64,000 nucleotides of DNA from Synechococcus sp. AG-683-C23 (GCA_003208835.1 QCVD01000001.1:62001-126000); one strand, 5' to 3'. Numbered from the stretch's first letter, positions 30,082 through 40,557 are shown. The notes: a model not told the origin generated them from the letters alone. Numbers and translations: made by a program.

Positions 30082-30316
30082 GACCTGACTGGTTCTTCCC
30101 TCAGATATTCCTAATTGCCTTGATGGTGTATTCTGTCTACCTTAATAGGTTAGTTCACCTCTAAGAAATTTCTCGCCGGACTATTGCCATTGCTGCGGCA
30201 CTGTCACTGCTTGCACTTGGATCTCCTTTGATTGCTGTAAAAGCTAACCCATTGGCAAGACAGTATTTCAATCAAGGAGTAGAGAAATACGAGGCAGGCA
30301 ATTATCAAGGTGCATT
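30072..30316 (+). repeat. direct repeat copy B (truncated TPR gene remnant)
   Basis: Identical 44-mer at 30085-30128; encodes signal-peptide-like RTIAIAAALSLLALGSPLIAVKANPLARQYFNQGVEKYEAGNYQGAF then stops. Confidence 0.85.
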
Positions 30317-30670
30317 TGCTGTGTGAGACCAATGTATTGTCCCACCGCAGTCTCTTCGGTCTTTCCATCTCACGGATTTTTTTAAGTCATAGCGTTCATC
30401 CTGATATGCGGATTGATATAGAAGGATGTAAACAGCTACTGCTGCATATCCTAGCTTTGCAATCTCGATAATTGGAGGCATTGTATTTTTGAGAATAACT
30501 GACATTTGGTTAATACTTACTTGTGTTCTATCTGGAACGCTTTGATTCCTGGAGTTAGATTTTTGCTGTCTTCTATTTGGCAGTGCTTACAAGATGTCCA
30601 TTCAGCGGACATAGGTAAAGAGAAACTTCTGCTCTTTGTTGTCTCCCCTTTAACGGTAGTGATCGCTCAA

Positions 30671-30780
30671 TCCTCTCTGTATAAGTCAGGGGTTTCAGTT
30701 CTCCCCCTGTATACGGGTCGGGTTGCGTTCTCCCTGTGTAACTGTCGGACCGCAGTTCTCTCTGTATACGGTGGTAATTG
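30671..30780. repeat. four degenerate ~28-bp tandem repeats
   Basis: TCCTCTCTGTATAAGTCAGGGGTTTCAG / TTCTCCCCCTGTATACGGGTCGGGTTGCG / TTCTCCCTGTGTAACTGTCGGACCGCAG / TTCTCTCTGTATACGGTGGTAATTG. Confidence 0.7.
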
Positions 30781-30892
30781 TGAAAACGCTCTGTCCAGCT
30801 TGGTGTTGCTGCTGTCTTTTTCGGAGTGCTTCAACGGTGGTATTTATTTCATGTTGTTCTTGTTTGGATGTCATAGGTGTTTTGTCTTTTAT

Positions 30893-32311
30893 TCAGTTCC
30901 CGTTATCGGCAAATAGATCGACTGGTTTCGACTCCAATCGTTTTTTGCCCATTTCAGGCAATGTTAATTCGGTGCCTTTACGGCGTAAGTTCAGCCGTGT
31001 ATATGTGCGTTGCGTCTCTCGTACATCGTGACCAGCCATTTCAGCGACTTCCATGACAGGTGTGCCTTTCATTAGCTGATCTTCGATAAAGGTGCTGCGC
31101 ATTGAATAGATAGTGTAGGGATGCGGTGAGAACCTGTGTCCATTGAGTTTGTCTTTGAGTTTGTTCCTGACTTCAACCCAGCTCTTGGCAATGTATTTGT
31201 ACGAGAAGGCTCGCCAGTTGTAGTGAGGATTGCCGAAGACAAGTGAGTCTTTCGTGACTTGAACGTTTCTCAAGTCTCTTTCAATAATGTATTCATCAAG
31301 CCACTGCTTCCATCGACGTAGCTCTCTTGCTTGATTCACCGGTATCTCTCTTGCCTGCTGGGTTTTGCTCCTAATCGTCCTGACATAGGCCACTTCCCAA
31401 GACACCTTCTCTCCTTTGCTATTGATCCGACCTTCATCAACGATCTCAATCTGCTTCCACTTCATTTTCATCACCTCTTCCGGACTCATCCCGCTGTTCT
31501 TGGTAAACAGAATGAAGTGATGGAACATATTTCTGTAGAACCAACCTGCAGCTTTTGGATGGCTAGTTAGTGACTCCTTCTTCCATACATCGCGGACGTA
31601 ATTAACGATAATCTTCCAGTCCTCAGGATTGATTGCAGGGTTTTTCATCAGGTCTGTTTGCCTGATGACTGTTCGTGAGATTAATGGTGTTTGTTTGTCC
31701 AGCAACAGGCTGCTGTCCAGGTATCTGTTTTTGACCAGATAGTTCCTGCACCACTCTTGGATGGTTCCTAGCTCTTGCCTGCGTCCAAGCGGGGTAGATG
31801 CACTGCGATAGATCGGATAGCCCTCAAAGGTCGTGGCGTCGATCTGTGCAATGCGTGTTAATCCCTTGCTCTCCAGGTATGGGATCAAGTGACGTCGACA
31901 GAGACCGGCCTTTTTGTCGACTGTGTCTCTCCTGATCAGACCGGAATCAGCTTTCTCGTATTCCAGGCGGAGCCAGTTTTGGACTGCTTGGCTAATTGGG
32001 ATTGATCTGGGTTTTCGGCTGACAACCCTTCCAGAGAAATCGTCGCGCTTTGGAGCTTCTGATTCGTTGCCTTTTGGTGTGTCCCACAGGAGTGACAGGT
32101 CAGGATTTTTGTTCAGCTCGAAAGCAACCTCAGTAGCTGCTGCCTCGGCCTCATCCATGTTCGACACACCTTCAATGCGGCGTGTCATGTAGTTCTTGGT
32201 CCCCTTGATCAGCTCTCTGTAGAAGAACTGACCTGCTGACGTGCCACTGGCGTACAGAACGACGGAGCCTCTGCCGCCAAGCACCTTTCGTTTGTCGGCA
32301 ATCTTTGGCAT
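30893..32311 (-). CDS. tyrosine recombinase / phage-type integrase
   Basis: IRSKTQQAREIPV (Lys hairpin), YSMRSTFIEDQLMKGTPVMEVAEMAGHDVRETQRTYTRL (R...H...Y box). Confidence 0.85.
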   Translation of the reverse strand: MPKIADKRKVLGGRGSVVLYASGTSAGQFFYRELIKGTKNYMTRRIEGVSNMDEAEAAATEVAFELNKNPDLSLLWDTPKGNESEAPKRDDFSGRVVSRKPRSIPISQAVQNWLRLEYEKADSGLIRRDTVDKKAGLCRRHLIPYLESKGLTRIAQIDATTFEGYPIYRSASTPLGRRQELGTIQEWCRNYLVKNRYLDSSLLLDKQTPLISRTVIRQTDLMKNPAINPEDWKIIVNYVRDVWKKESLTSHPKAAGWFYRNMFHHFILFTKNSGMSPEEVMKMKWKQIEIVDEGRINSKGEKVSWEVAYVRTIRSKTQQAREIPVNQARELRRWKQWLDEYIIERDLRNVQVTKDSLVFGNPHYNWRAFSYKYIAKSWVEVRNKLKDKLNGHRFSPHPYTIYSMRSTFIEDQLMKGTPVMEVAEMAGHDVRETQRTYTRLNLRRKGTELTLPEMGKKRLESKPVDLFADNGN

Positions 32312-32398
32312 CAGTCCTCCGATAGCGCTTACTGGAGACGATCTAGGTTTTTAGTTAGGTCCACCTGAAAGTAAGTATGAGGTTGGTATCACCGTGAG

Positions 32399-32853
32399 TC
32401 AAAAGCTGACATCCCAGTCATATCGGTTATGAGAGTCTTCGGTGCAAAGCAACTCCACCCCCAGCCAATCGGCCAGAGGCTGCAGCAACAGCCGAGGGGA
32501 AGCGGAGCAAAGCAGCACCCGATCACCGCGTTTCTGGTGCCAATGCAATCGCTGCAAGGCTTCAGGATTGACCTGGGCCTGCAACTCATCGAGCAGCCAA
32601 TCCGCTCTCCCGGCGGCCTCTGCACGGTTGACCGCTTCGCAGATACCAAAAGCGGCAATGACCTGCTGCTTGAACCGCCCTGTAGTGAGCAGCCGCAGTT
32701 GCCAGCCGATCAGCCAAGGCAAACAGGCCAAACCGCAACAACTTGGCTCCAGGGACCCTTCGCTTGGCGAGCCGCTGACCAGAGACAGTCGCCCCGCAGC
32801 AACGTGCCATCTACATCAAAAACAGCAACCCGGTGCCTCCCTTGCGACGTCAT
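32399..32853 (-). pseudogene. HAD-family phosphatase pseudogene (frameshift + truncated C-terminus)
   Basis: HRVAVFDVDGTLLRGDCLWSAARQAKGPWSQVVAVW in one frame, LACLPWLIGWQLRLLTTGRFKQQ...HWHQKRGDRVLLCSASPRLLLQPLADWLGVELLCTE in another; stops near the recombinase 5' end. Confidence 0.75.
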
Positions 32854-33764
32854 CAACTGGCGTGGCCCAACGCACCGATCACCGCTGTTGTGATCAACCA
32901 GCCGAGCAGGGTGAGCTTGATGCCTCGATCACCCAGAAAAATCGCCTCCGGTTTTTCGCTGGTTCGATCGGGATTCAAGGAACGCCGGTGCTCGGCTTCC
33001 TCTGGATCGCTGAGCAGCTGATAACGAAAGATCCCCACCAAAACAAAGGGCATAGTGAGGAGCATCCAGCTCGTTGATGCCCCATTCAAAGCAGGCCCCG
33101 AAGCCCAGAGGGAATAGCTCATAAACGCACTGGTAGACACCAGACCTTCCAAGCGCAGCAACAACTGCAGTGAATAGCGCTCCAAAACTTGGCGGGTCAT
33201 CACCCCACTCCCAAGGGCGATTTGTAGTTCAGCTTTGCGTTTTTCCAGAGCCAGAAACAACGCCAGCAGACCAACTGTCAGGAGAAACCAGGGATACAGG
33301 ACTAGCCCTGCCGCCACACCACCGGCCATGGCCCGCAACAGGAACCCAGCGGCGATGCAGAACAAATCCAATAGTGGCTCTCGTTTGAGGCGCAGGCAGT
33401 AACCCACCTGAATCAGCCCATACGCCAAGATCACCACCGCCAATGATGCTGATATGGCTGCAGCCAACGTCAGGCTGATGACAGCCAACAGCGCCGATGT
33501 GGACCGTGCCATGGGCACAGAGACCAGACCAGCCGCAATCGGGCGATTGCGCTTGCGTGGGTGTTGGCGTTCGGCCTCCACATCAAGGCTGTCGTTCAGC
33601 AAGTAAGTGGCACTGGAAACTAGGCAGAACGCCACCAGCGCCCCAGAAGCGCAGAGCCAAATATCTACCTCGACTGTGAAAACAAAGACCGGTGCTGCAA
33701 ACACCAAAATGTTTTTAGCCCACTGCCTTGGACGGCAGGCTCGCGCTAAAGCCGATAAATTCAA
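32853..33764 (-). CDS. UbiA-family prenyltransferase (decaprenyl-phosphate phosphoribosyltransferase-like)
   Basis: RACRPRQWAKNILVFAAP, YLLNDSLDVEAERQHPRKRNRPIAAG, FLALEKRKAEL. Confidence 0.9.
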   Translation of the reverse strand: MNLSALARACRPRQWAKNILVFAAPVFVFTVEVDIWLCASGALVAFCLVSSATYLLNDSLDVEAERQHPRKRNRPIAAGLVSVPMARSTSALLAVISLTLAAAISASLAVVILAYGLIQVGYCLRLKREPLLDLFCIAAGFLLRAMAGGVAAGLVLYPWFLLTVGLLALFLALEKRKAELQIALGSGVMTRQVLERYSLQLLLRLEGLVSTSAFMSYSLWASGPALNGASTSWMLLTMPFVLVGIFRYQLLSDPEEAEHRRSLNPDRTSEKPEAIFLGDRGIKLTLLGWLITTAVIGALGHAS

Positions 33765-34716
33765 GCTAAGACGAAAAGATCAATCCCACATCACAATGGA
33801 ATTATCCGTGGATCATCAACAATGCAAACACAAAGAGGGGCAATTCCTAGAAATTGCCTAAATGAGTGATCAACTCGCGGCGACAAGTGTTACCACTCCT
33901 CCCAAAAAGAACATTCAAATGAAATAACGAACAAGTCACCTAAGACAATGCCGGTAAAGCTAGGCATGTACACCTTATGAACTCAATGAATAGTATGTGA
34001 CCTAATAAAAATACTACCAACGGACCCAAACCCTGAAATTAGCCTGTCAAACGATTACTAATTTCAATAACAACCACTTAGCCCACTCGACATAATCAAA
34101 CATTAGAGCCAAACGATTAATCAAAGGAAAACTAGCTTAAGGCTAAGTCAAATTACTCGGCAGCTTTCTAGGCCTGAGAACGAAACAACTGCTGGTTAAA
34201 AAGTCGCATGAATCTGTAGAACGAGCATAAGCGACAAAGATCCCTGAACAGCCAGTCTGGGTGTCAAAAGAACGGATTCAAACTCAAAGCTGTAAAACTT
34301 GGAGAGAAGCAGGCTCAGCAATGGACAGCCAGATTGAAAGCATAGATGAATATGGACAATCCAAGCAATTACAGTACTATCAATGATTTAAATTACTGGA
34401 ATCAATTTACTGAAATATTATTCCAATATACACATATTACTGAACAATGTATCCTACGTTGAAACCCCTCCAAAACAACAGGAAAAGTCTTTTTCAACTC
34501 CCTAACCATAAAAACATAAGCATGGAGATACGATTCACCGAAAAGGAAAAGAGACGGGATGACTTGAAGGGATTCAGGAAAAAGCGCAACCGGCATCACA
34601 TTCGGATCGGAAGTTTATACGCAAATAATAACAAAACCGCCAAAGAGAGAAACCAAAAAATTAATAAGCAAAATGCAAATTCTGGAATAATATAACCATA
34701 CAGATTGACAATAAAG

Positions 34717-35523
34717 TCATTCGCGGGTCAAAGTATAAATACCAAGACCATAAATCATTTTTGAGGGTACAGAACCAAGGGGGATATTCTCAAAGAACTT
34801 ACCATCATCATCGACGAAAGAGAAACTCTGAATAATGAAACCAATGTTCCTAAGCATGACCAAAGAGGAATCATGGTTGATAACTCGATGCGCATTAAAA
34901 TAGAGCAAAGAACGTGAAGACGTAGTTATCGGGAATGAAAGATACAAAGTACCGTCTACGTTTAGAAGCTTATACAGATTAGCTAAACCCTTGGCAAAAC
35001 CGGAGGGATCGATAGGGTCACCATAACGACCGAGACCAAAGTGCTCGATAGAATGTAGACAACTAATTGAGTCAAAAGAGTTTAAGTTATCAGAATCAAC
35101 CGAAGTCAAGTCAATACTTAAAAATTCGATATCATGGCCACCAATAGCCAAAGGTCTTATGTCTCCAACAACTAAACGCTGATTAAAAGCGAGTAAATGA
35201 GCAATAAATCCGTCAACCCTACTACCGATATCGAGATGTAAACTAGGCTGTCTAGCAAATATCGACCTCGCAACATACAAATCTTGATGAAAATAATGGC
35301 CGCCAGTTACACCAGAGGCTGATGAGCGATTATGCAAAATCGGGTAAATCCGCAATGACGTAAGGAAAAGAAAAGGGTCATCGCCCTTACATATAGAAGC
35401 GTAAAAGTAGTGGACAAGAGAAACAACAAAAAGGGGGAAATTTATGAGACTAACAATAAGGCGTTTAATATCAATCCCAAAAGATGAGGCCAATGAATGT
35501 AAATACTTAATGACTTGCATCAT
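34717..35523 (-). CDS. DUF268/methyltransferase-like protein
   Basis: HLDIGSRVDGFIAHLLAF, IDLTSVDSDNLNSFDSISCLHSIEHFGLGRYGDPIDPSGF. Confidence 0.75.
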   Translation of the reverse strand: MMQVIKYLHSLASSFGIDIKRLIVSLINFPLFVVSLVHYFYASICKGDDPFLFLTSLRIYPILHNRSSASGVTGGHYFHQDLYVARSIFARQPSLHLDIGSRVDGFIAHLLAFNQRLVVGDIRPLAIGGHDIEFLSIDLTSVDSDNLNSFDSISCLHSIEHFGLGRYGDPIDPSGFAKGLANLYKLLNVDGTLYLSFPITTSSRSLLYFNAHRVINHDSSLVMLRNIGFIIQSFSFVDDDGKFFENIPLGSVPSKMIYGLGIYTLTRE

Positions 35524-35525
35524 AA

Positions 35526-36653
35526 TTAAAGCAGTTGAACGAAATGCTGAGCTGATTTAGATAGAGAAAATTTTTTGGTTAACGTATGAGCATAAAAAAG
35601 CCTTTCATGATTCCAAGTCATTGGTGAGCTCTTAAACCTCAAATAAAGATAATTCAAATATAGGCAAATATGGTCAGGAGTAGAGTTTAAAGGGAATACC
35701 TTACCATTGGAAGCAATGATTTCAGATGAATCTCCGACATCTGTGGCAATAGGATAACAACCGCAAATAACAGACTCCGCAACAACATTCGGAAAAGATT
35801 CACCAAAAGAAGAAAGCAACATCGAGACATGTCCTGTTCTCATAACACTCAATGTATCCTTATAAGAGAGAGCAGAATGTAAAACAATAGATTCTACGAT
35901 ATCTAAGTTATTAAGAAATGACATAAGCTGCTGATTAGAAACATCACAGCCTGGGCCTACAAGAATAAGTAGAGACTCAGGGCATTTTTTCTTAAATTGA
36001 GCAAACGATTGCAAAAGAAGCATATGATTTTTTTGAGGATGAAAGCGCGCGCAACAAATAATCGTAAAAGGGTCATCAACAGTTCGTGAATGAAATGGCA
36101 GAGCAGAAATATTAAAACCATTGTGAATCACGGTACACTTATAGGAAGGCAAACCCTTTTCGACAAAAGATCTCTGAGCAGTATAGGAGTTAAAAATCAC
36201 TTTATCCGGAACCCACTTCAGGAGATAGAGACAAAAAATGTAACAAACATATGTCAAGCGCGAATATTCAGAATGGCGAATTGCGATATTTCGTATATTC
36301 CAATAAAGCTTAAAATTTCGAGGATGAAGTAATTTAATCAAACTCGCAAGAAAATCAGAAGTATGGAGCCAAGAAAAGACATAGTCACCATGACTAAGCG
36401 AAATAAGCAAACGAAAAAAAGAGAATATAGAGTCGCAAGAGGTATTGAAAGGATCCACACAAATGACCCTACATGATGTTGGTATAAGATCTTTTCGAGA
36501 AGAAGGCATATTCTTAGTACCCCAAAATAAAATAATAATCTGATTTGATGGTAAAAATGGAATAAGCCTAATCAAAAACGTCTCCGCACCACCGACGCAA
36601 AGATTGGGTATGAAATGAATAATACGCTTTGAGTATGATTTCATAAAAAACAT
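35526..36653 (-). CDS. glycosyltransferase family 4 / group 1
   Basis: FIPNLCVGGAETFLIRLIPFLP, CCARFHPQKNHMLLLQSFAQF, SSFGESFPNVVAESVICGCYPIATDVGDS. Confidence 0.9.
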   Translation of the reverse strand: MFFMKSYSKRIIHFIPNLCVGGAETFLIRLIPFLPSNQIIILFWGTKNMPSSRKDLIPTSCRVICVDPFNTSCDSIFSFFRLLISLSHGDYVFSWLHTSDFLASLIKLLHPRNFKLYWNIRNIAIRHSEYSRLTYVCYIFCLYLLKWVPDKVIFNSYTAQRSFVEKGLPSYKCTVIHNGFNISALPFHSRTVDDPFTIICCARFHPQKNHMLLLQSFAQFKKKCPESLLILVGPGCDVSNQQLMSFLNNLDIVESIVLHSALSYKDTLSVMRTGHVSMLLSSFGESFPNVVAESVICGCYPIATDVGDSSEIIASNGKVFPLNSTPDHICLYLNYLYLRFKSSPMTWNHERLFYAHTLTKKFSLSKSAQHFVQLL

Positions 36654-37810
36654 TTATTTAAAGGCTTTACGCGGATCGGGTCAATAAAGATTGCGAAGAC
36701 AATAATTGCCGATATGGGGGCAAATAAACTAAGTTTGGAAAGCAATAAAATTAAAATAGAAGGCAACTTACCTTTACAAAATGGAATAAGAGAAATTGAA
36801 AACACAACTAAACCAACTATTCCAGTAAATAATAAGAAGTAAATAATCATACTGCTATCATTATGAGAAGTGCCAATATCAACATAGCCAGCCATAGGGT
36901 TAAGTATATCAAATCCGAAAAGAGCATGAATAGGATGTGAAAATAAATTATCATAGAGCCAAGTAATAGTGCCAGAACGAAATTCCAAGCCGTGCCCAGT
37001 TTTAGAGCTATCGATAGAAAGCTGGACAGAGAAGAACCTAATAATTAAATAAAATAGACTCGGAATAAACATGAATAGTTGTGTAATTCGCAAGAAGAAG
37101 TGAGAACGTTGATATAATTGTTGCCAAAAATATATAACCAATCCGAAAATAATACCGTAAACTGATAAAGATAAAAAGAGAGCAAATACAGAGATAGTCA
37201 CTATGTTTATGTTAACGTAATCTTGAATACGGCTAGTCATATTTAAGTAGCCAGCAAGAAGCAATGCATAATATGTGGCGAAAGTGCCTGGTTCTTGAAA
37301 GAGACCACATGCTCGTTGCAATGGCAATCCTGCAACATAAGTAAAAAGAGTGGCTTGGGAATCATTGAAAAATGAGATGGGGTCGAATATATGACCTAAA
37401 AAATATATGTCAATTAAATTAAAAAAGAAGAATGCTAAATGAAGATATAATAACAACCTAAAAGCAAGAATAAACTTTTTGGGGCTAGTCTTAAAGAGTA
37501 CGTTCGCAGAAAAGACCAAAAAAGGAAGCAAAAAGAAAGAGAATAATCGGCTATTAGCGAAATCAAAAGTAAAAGAACTAGAAACAATTAAACCACATAG
37601 CAAAGGCATTGCGTATATAGAAAACAACAACCACCAAATCTTAGCGGGGAGTTTTATAAGTGATGACGAGAAAGAAATCGAGTAAATGGCAAAACAAATA
37701 CCAATTAACAAAAAACTGCCAATCAGAGATACTATCGGCAACATAAGATTATAGCTGTAAAAATCTTGCAGGGAAATAAGAAAAAAAGCGATAGTGTATA
37801 TGATAATCAT
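36641..37810 (-). CDS. Wzy/O-antigen polymerase-like membrane protein
   Basis: Many hydrophobic segments; GLFQEPGTFATYYALLLAGYL, DIGTSHNDSSMIIYFLLFTGIVGLVVF. Confidence 0.75.
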   Translation of the reverse strand: MIIIYTIAFFLISLQDFYSYNLMLPIVSLIGSFLLIGICFAIYSISFSSSLIKLPAKIWWLLFSIYAMPLLCGLIVSSSFTFDFANSRLFSFFLLPFLVFSANVLFKTSPKKFILAFRLLLYLHLAFFFFNLIDIYFLGHIFDPISFFNDSQATLFTYVAGLPLQRACGLFQEPGTFATYYALLLAGYLNMTSRIQDYVNINIVTISVFALFLSLSVYGIIFGLVIYFWQQLYQRSHFFLRITQLFMFIPSLFYLIIRFFSVQLSIDSSKTGHGLEFRSGTITWLYDNLFSHPIHALFGFDILNPMAGYVDIGTSHNDSSMIIYFLLFTGIVGLVVFSISLIPFCKGKLPSILILLLSKLSLFAPISAIIVFAIFIDPIRVKPLNKCFL

Positions 37811-38682
37811 TTAAGCATGGCCATGAAAGATCTATAAAAGATGATCCAAAAATTAGCAACAAGGATTAGAGGAAGGAGTAAAACAAGAAAAAATGTGGTA
37901 AGGATGGGACGCTTAAAGGTATCAATTTGGAAATATATAATTTTGGCGGCAACTCGAAGTAAACGAAAATCAGTAGGAGATGTAATGTTTTTTAGAGTAA
38001 GGTAGAGATACAGTAGAGCTGAAAAGGGAGATGATTGCAAGGCGGCGGAATGATTGTGTGTAAGACCGCCAACAAGGTACTTACGATAAAAAATATAAAG
38101 CGGAATGAATAAATACGTGCAAGAATCCTGATGAGCCAACAAGTGCTTAACATCCTCAGGTAGATACGACTCGTTAAATAAAGGAGGAAAGAAGTATTTA
38201 AGAGACTTGCTAGTCTTGTATACAATCAATTGATCACCTGAAATAATCCTGGAGAGATACGCATCAATCAGAGATGCTGAAAAAGGTTCGATATAGTAAA
38301 GCTTACTGTTGTTGATTTTAATTGGAAAACAATAGCCAATATCAGAAGATGATAGAGGGAGAAGCTCCATTTTTTCTAATGGATTGGCCAAAAGGATATC
38401 TTTATCATTCATTATCAAGAAATAGTCGGTAGTTAATAGTCTTGTTGCGAAGTATACCGATGATGCCTTGCCAGGATCTTGAGAATAAAAGATCCTTGGT
38501 GGATTAGAAGAAAAATAGTATGAAAGTTTTTCAGATTGTTCATCAAAGAAAAGCTGAGATACTGAATTGTAAACGATTATCCAATTGTATTCTGAAGGTA
38601 GGATATGTTGATTTAGGGAGTCCCCTAAAGCAATAAGGAAAGAAGAATCCCTGCGAGTGGGGGTAATAACGGTGATTCTCAT
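37807..38682 (-). CDS. glycosyltransferase family 2-like
   Basis: MRITVITPTRRDSSFLIALGDSLNQH, YFLIMNDKDILL; C-terminal TM segment. Confidence 0.78.
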   Translation of the reverse strand: MRITVITPTRRDSSFLIALGDSLNQHILPSEYNWIIVYNSVSQLFFDEQSEKLSYYFSSNPPRIFYSQDPGKASSVYFATRLLTTDYFLIMNDKDILLANPLEKMELLPLSSSDIGYCFPIKINNSKLYYIEPFSASLIDAYLSRIISGDQLIVYKTSKSLKYFFPPLFNESYLPEDVKHLLAHQDSCTYLFIPLYIFYRKYLVGGLTHNHSAALQSSPFSALLYLYLTLKNITSPTDFRLLRVAAKIIYFQIDTFKRPILTTFFLVLLLPLILVANFWIIFYRSFMAMLK

Positions 38683-40556
38683 TCAGGTAAATAAGTATGA
38701 TATGTAAACCACGCACTTATAGCGGTAAGTGACCAAATAAATTGGGCATAATCATCATTTTCGATTTGATCAACAAGCGTTATAATATTTGTTCTATTAA
38801 AAAGAACACTAGAAGATGGGGTTTCAAACAAATATTTTTGGACAATAGGAAAAAGCTGATTTCGAATCCAAGCTGGGAGTGGCCCTCCAAATCCTTGCTT
38901 GGGCCTCTTAAAGAGAGCAGGGTCAAGTTGATAATAATCTAGTAGGGGTTTAAAAAGCCTAGCCTTTGAAATTCGGGAATCTGAAAACTCAAGGAGCTCT
39001 TGCGAAATTTCTCTCATATGATTAGAGAGAAATGGAGATCTCGACTCTACACTTGAATGCATAGAGATCAAATCTGATTTGCGAAGCAAGCAATTGGGTA
39101 GATACAATGAGTGGTCGATTGACATCAATTTATAACGAATTGGATGATAACTCTTATACAGTAGTTCTGGATTAAAACGGCAGCTAGGTAGTGAATTCAA
39201 AAAACAATTAAAGGCAAAAGGTCTTAAATAGTTGGATTCATGAATCAGGCTATCAATTGGTTGAGAAAAATAAGAGGCAAGTCGTTTAATACGATAATCT
39301 AACCCTCTTGAACCAGCGTAGATTTTCAAGGGAGTGTACGAGAGGCTCCGGAGAAAAGGGGAAGGGAGGTTAGAGAGAAGATCTAGTAAAACTTTAATGG
39401 GATAGCCCACCAAAGATGATCTTAGGGAAAAAATAGACGGAATTGAATTATAACGGGGATAGCCACAAAAATATTCATCAGCTGCGTCGCCTGTTAGGAG
39501 AACTTTATAACCTAATGAGGATATATGCTTGCATGCTACATGCAGAGGAAATGATGAGGAATCAACAAGAGGGTAAGGGATTTGCTGAAACAAATTCTCA
39601 GCTATATCAGCCAATTGATGGGAAGGGAAGGGAATTAAAGTATGCTTACAAGCAACGTGCTTAGCAATGAGTGAAGCATAAGTGGACTCATCATGTCGAA
39701 AACCTGGAAAGGAGACTGTGAATGCTTCAATTGGTTGAAATGAGTTGGCAGCAGCCGTTACTAGAGAACTATCAAGGCCACCTGAAAGAAGTGTGGCAAC
39801 AGGAGCATCCGAAAGAAGGCGGTCTTGAACACTAAGTTGGAATGCTTCAACTAGTGGAAGATTAAGGATATTTCTCTGAGAAAAGAAGAAGGAGTTGCTG
39901 ATTTCTGAATTTAAGTTCAAGGATAAAACCTGACCCCTCAATACTTCCTTAATAGAGGAATAGAGCGTGTTACCTGTAGAAATATATTTAGTAGAGCACA
40001 GTTCAGTCAAGGATGCGTAGTCAATATCAGGAGCAGACTTAAGCCTTGAAGACTGCAGATGACGTATAGAGGAGGTATCTGATGAAAAGATATATTGACC
40101 ATTTACTTCCGAAAAATACAAAGGTTTAACACCCTTAGAGTCACGACAAGCAATGACCTTGGAAGTAATCTTATCATAATAGACAAAGGAAAAGAACCCT
40201 TCGATATCAGATAAAAGCTCACTAAGTTCCTGACTATAAATAATGGCATAAAGCAGAACTTCGGTATCAGATGTACTTCTAAGCATCTGATCTGGGCAAT
40301 ATTTATTGTAAATAAAATCTGCATTAAAGATCTCACCGTTATAAACTAAAAGATAGTTAGAGCACTGTGACAAAAACGGCTGCTCACCTAAAGATGATAA
40401 GTCTTGAATAGATAAACGAACATGCCCAGCAGAGACTAGGGAATCAAAATAAAAGTTTTTGCCATCTGGTCCACGATTACTTTGAAGATCAAGAGCATTT
40501 GAAAATGTGCTACGGTCAGAGACAAGATCCGAATGCGCTACTAAAAAACCACACAT
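38679..40556 (-). CDS. asparagine synthase family protein, copy 2
   Basis: MCGFLVAHSDL, LQSNRGPDGKNF, LLVYNGEIFN, PVATLLSGGLDSSLVTAAA. Confidence 0.92.
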   Translation of the reverse strand: MCGFLVAHSDLVSDRSTFSNALDLQSNRGPDGKNFYFDSLVSAGHVRLSIQDLSSLGEQPFLSQCSNYLLVYNGEIFNADFIYNKYCPDQMLRSTSDTEVLLYAIIYSQELSELLSDIEGFFSFVYYDKITSKVIACRDSKGVKPLYFSEVNGQYIFSSDTSSIRHLQSSRLKSAPDIDYASLTELCSTKYISTGNTLYSSIKEVLRGQVLSLNLNSEISNSFFFSQRNILNLPLVEAFQLSVQDRLLSDAPVATLLSGGLDSSLVTAAANSFQPIEAFTVSFPGFRHDESTYASLIAKHVACKHTLIPFPSHQLADIAENLFQQIPYPLVDSSSFPLHVACKHISSLGYKVLLTGDAADEYFCGYPRYNSIPSIFSLRSSLVGYPIKVLLDLLSNLPSPFLRSLSYTPLKIYAGSRGLDYRIKRLASYFSQPIDSLIHESNYLRPFAFNCFLNSLPSCRFNPELLYKSYHPIRYKLMSIDHSLYLPNCLLRKSDLISMHSSVESRSPFLSNHMREISQELLEFSDSRISKARLFKPLLDYYQLDPALFKRPKQGFGGPLPAWIRNQLFPIVQKYLFETPSSSVLFNRTNIITLVDQIENDDYAQFIWSLTAISAWFTYHTYLPE

Positions 40557-40557
40557 A

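Noticed and set aside
30671-30780. Possible CRISPR array
   Set aside because: Units are contiguous and degenerate with no unique spacers and no cas genes in the window.
30506-30916. 136-aa plus-strand ORF covering the tandem repeats
   Set aside because: Cys/Ser/Leu-rich peptide without domain-like order, overlapping repeats; considered non-coding.
32442-33077. Plus-strand 211-aa ORF
   Set aside because: Antisense to UbiA and the HAD pseudogene; no domain-like features.
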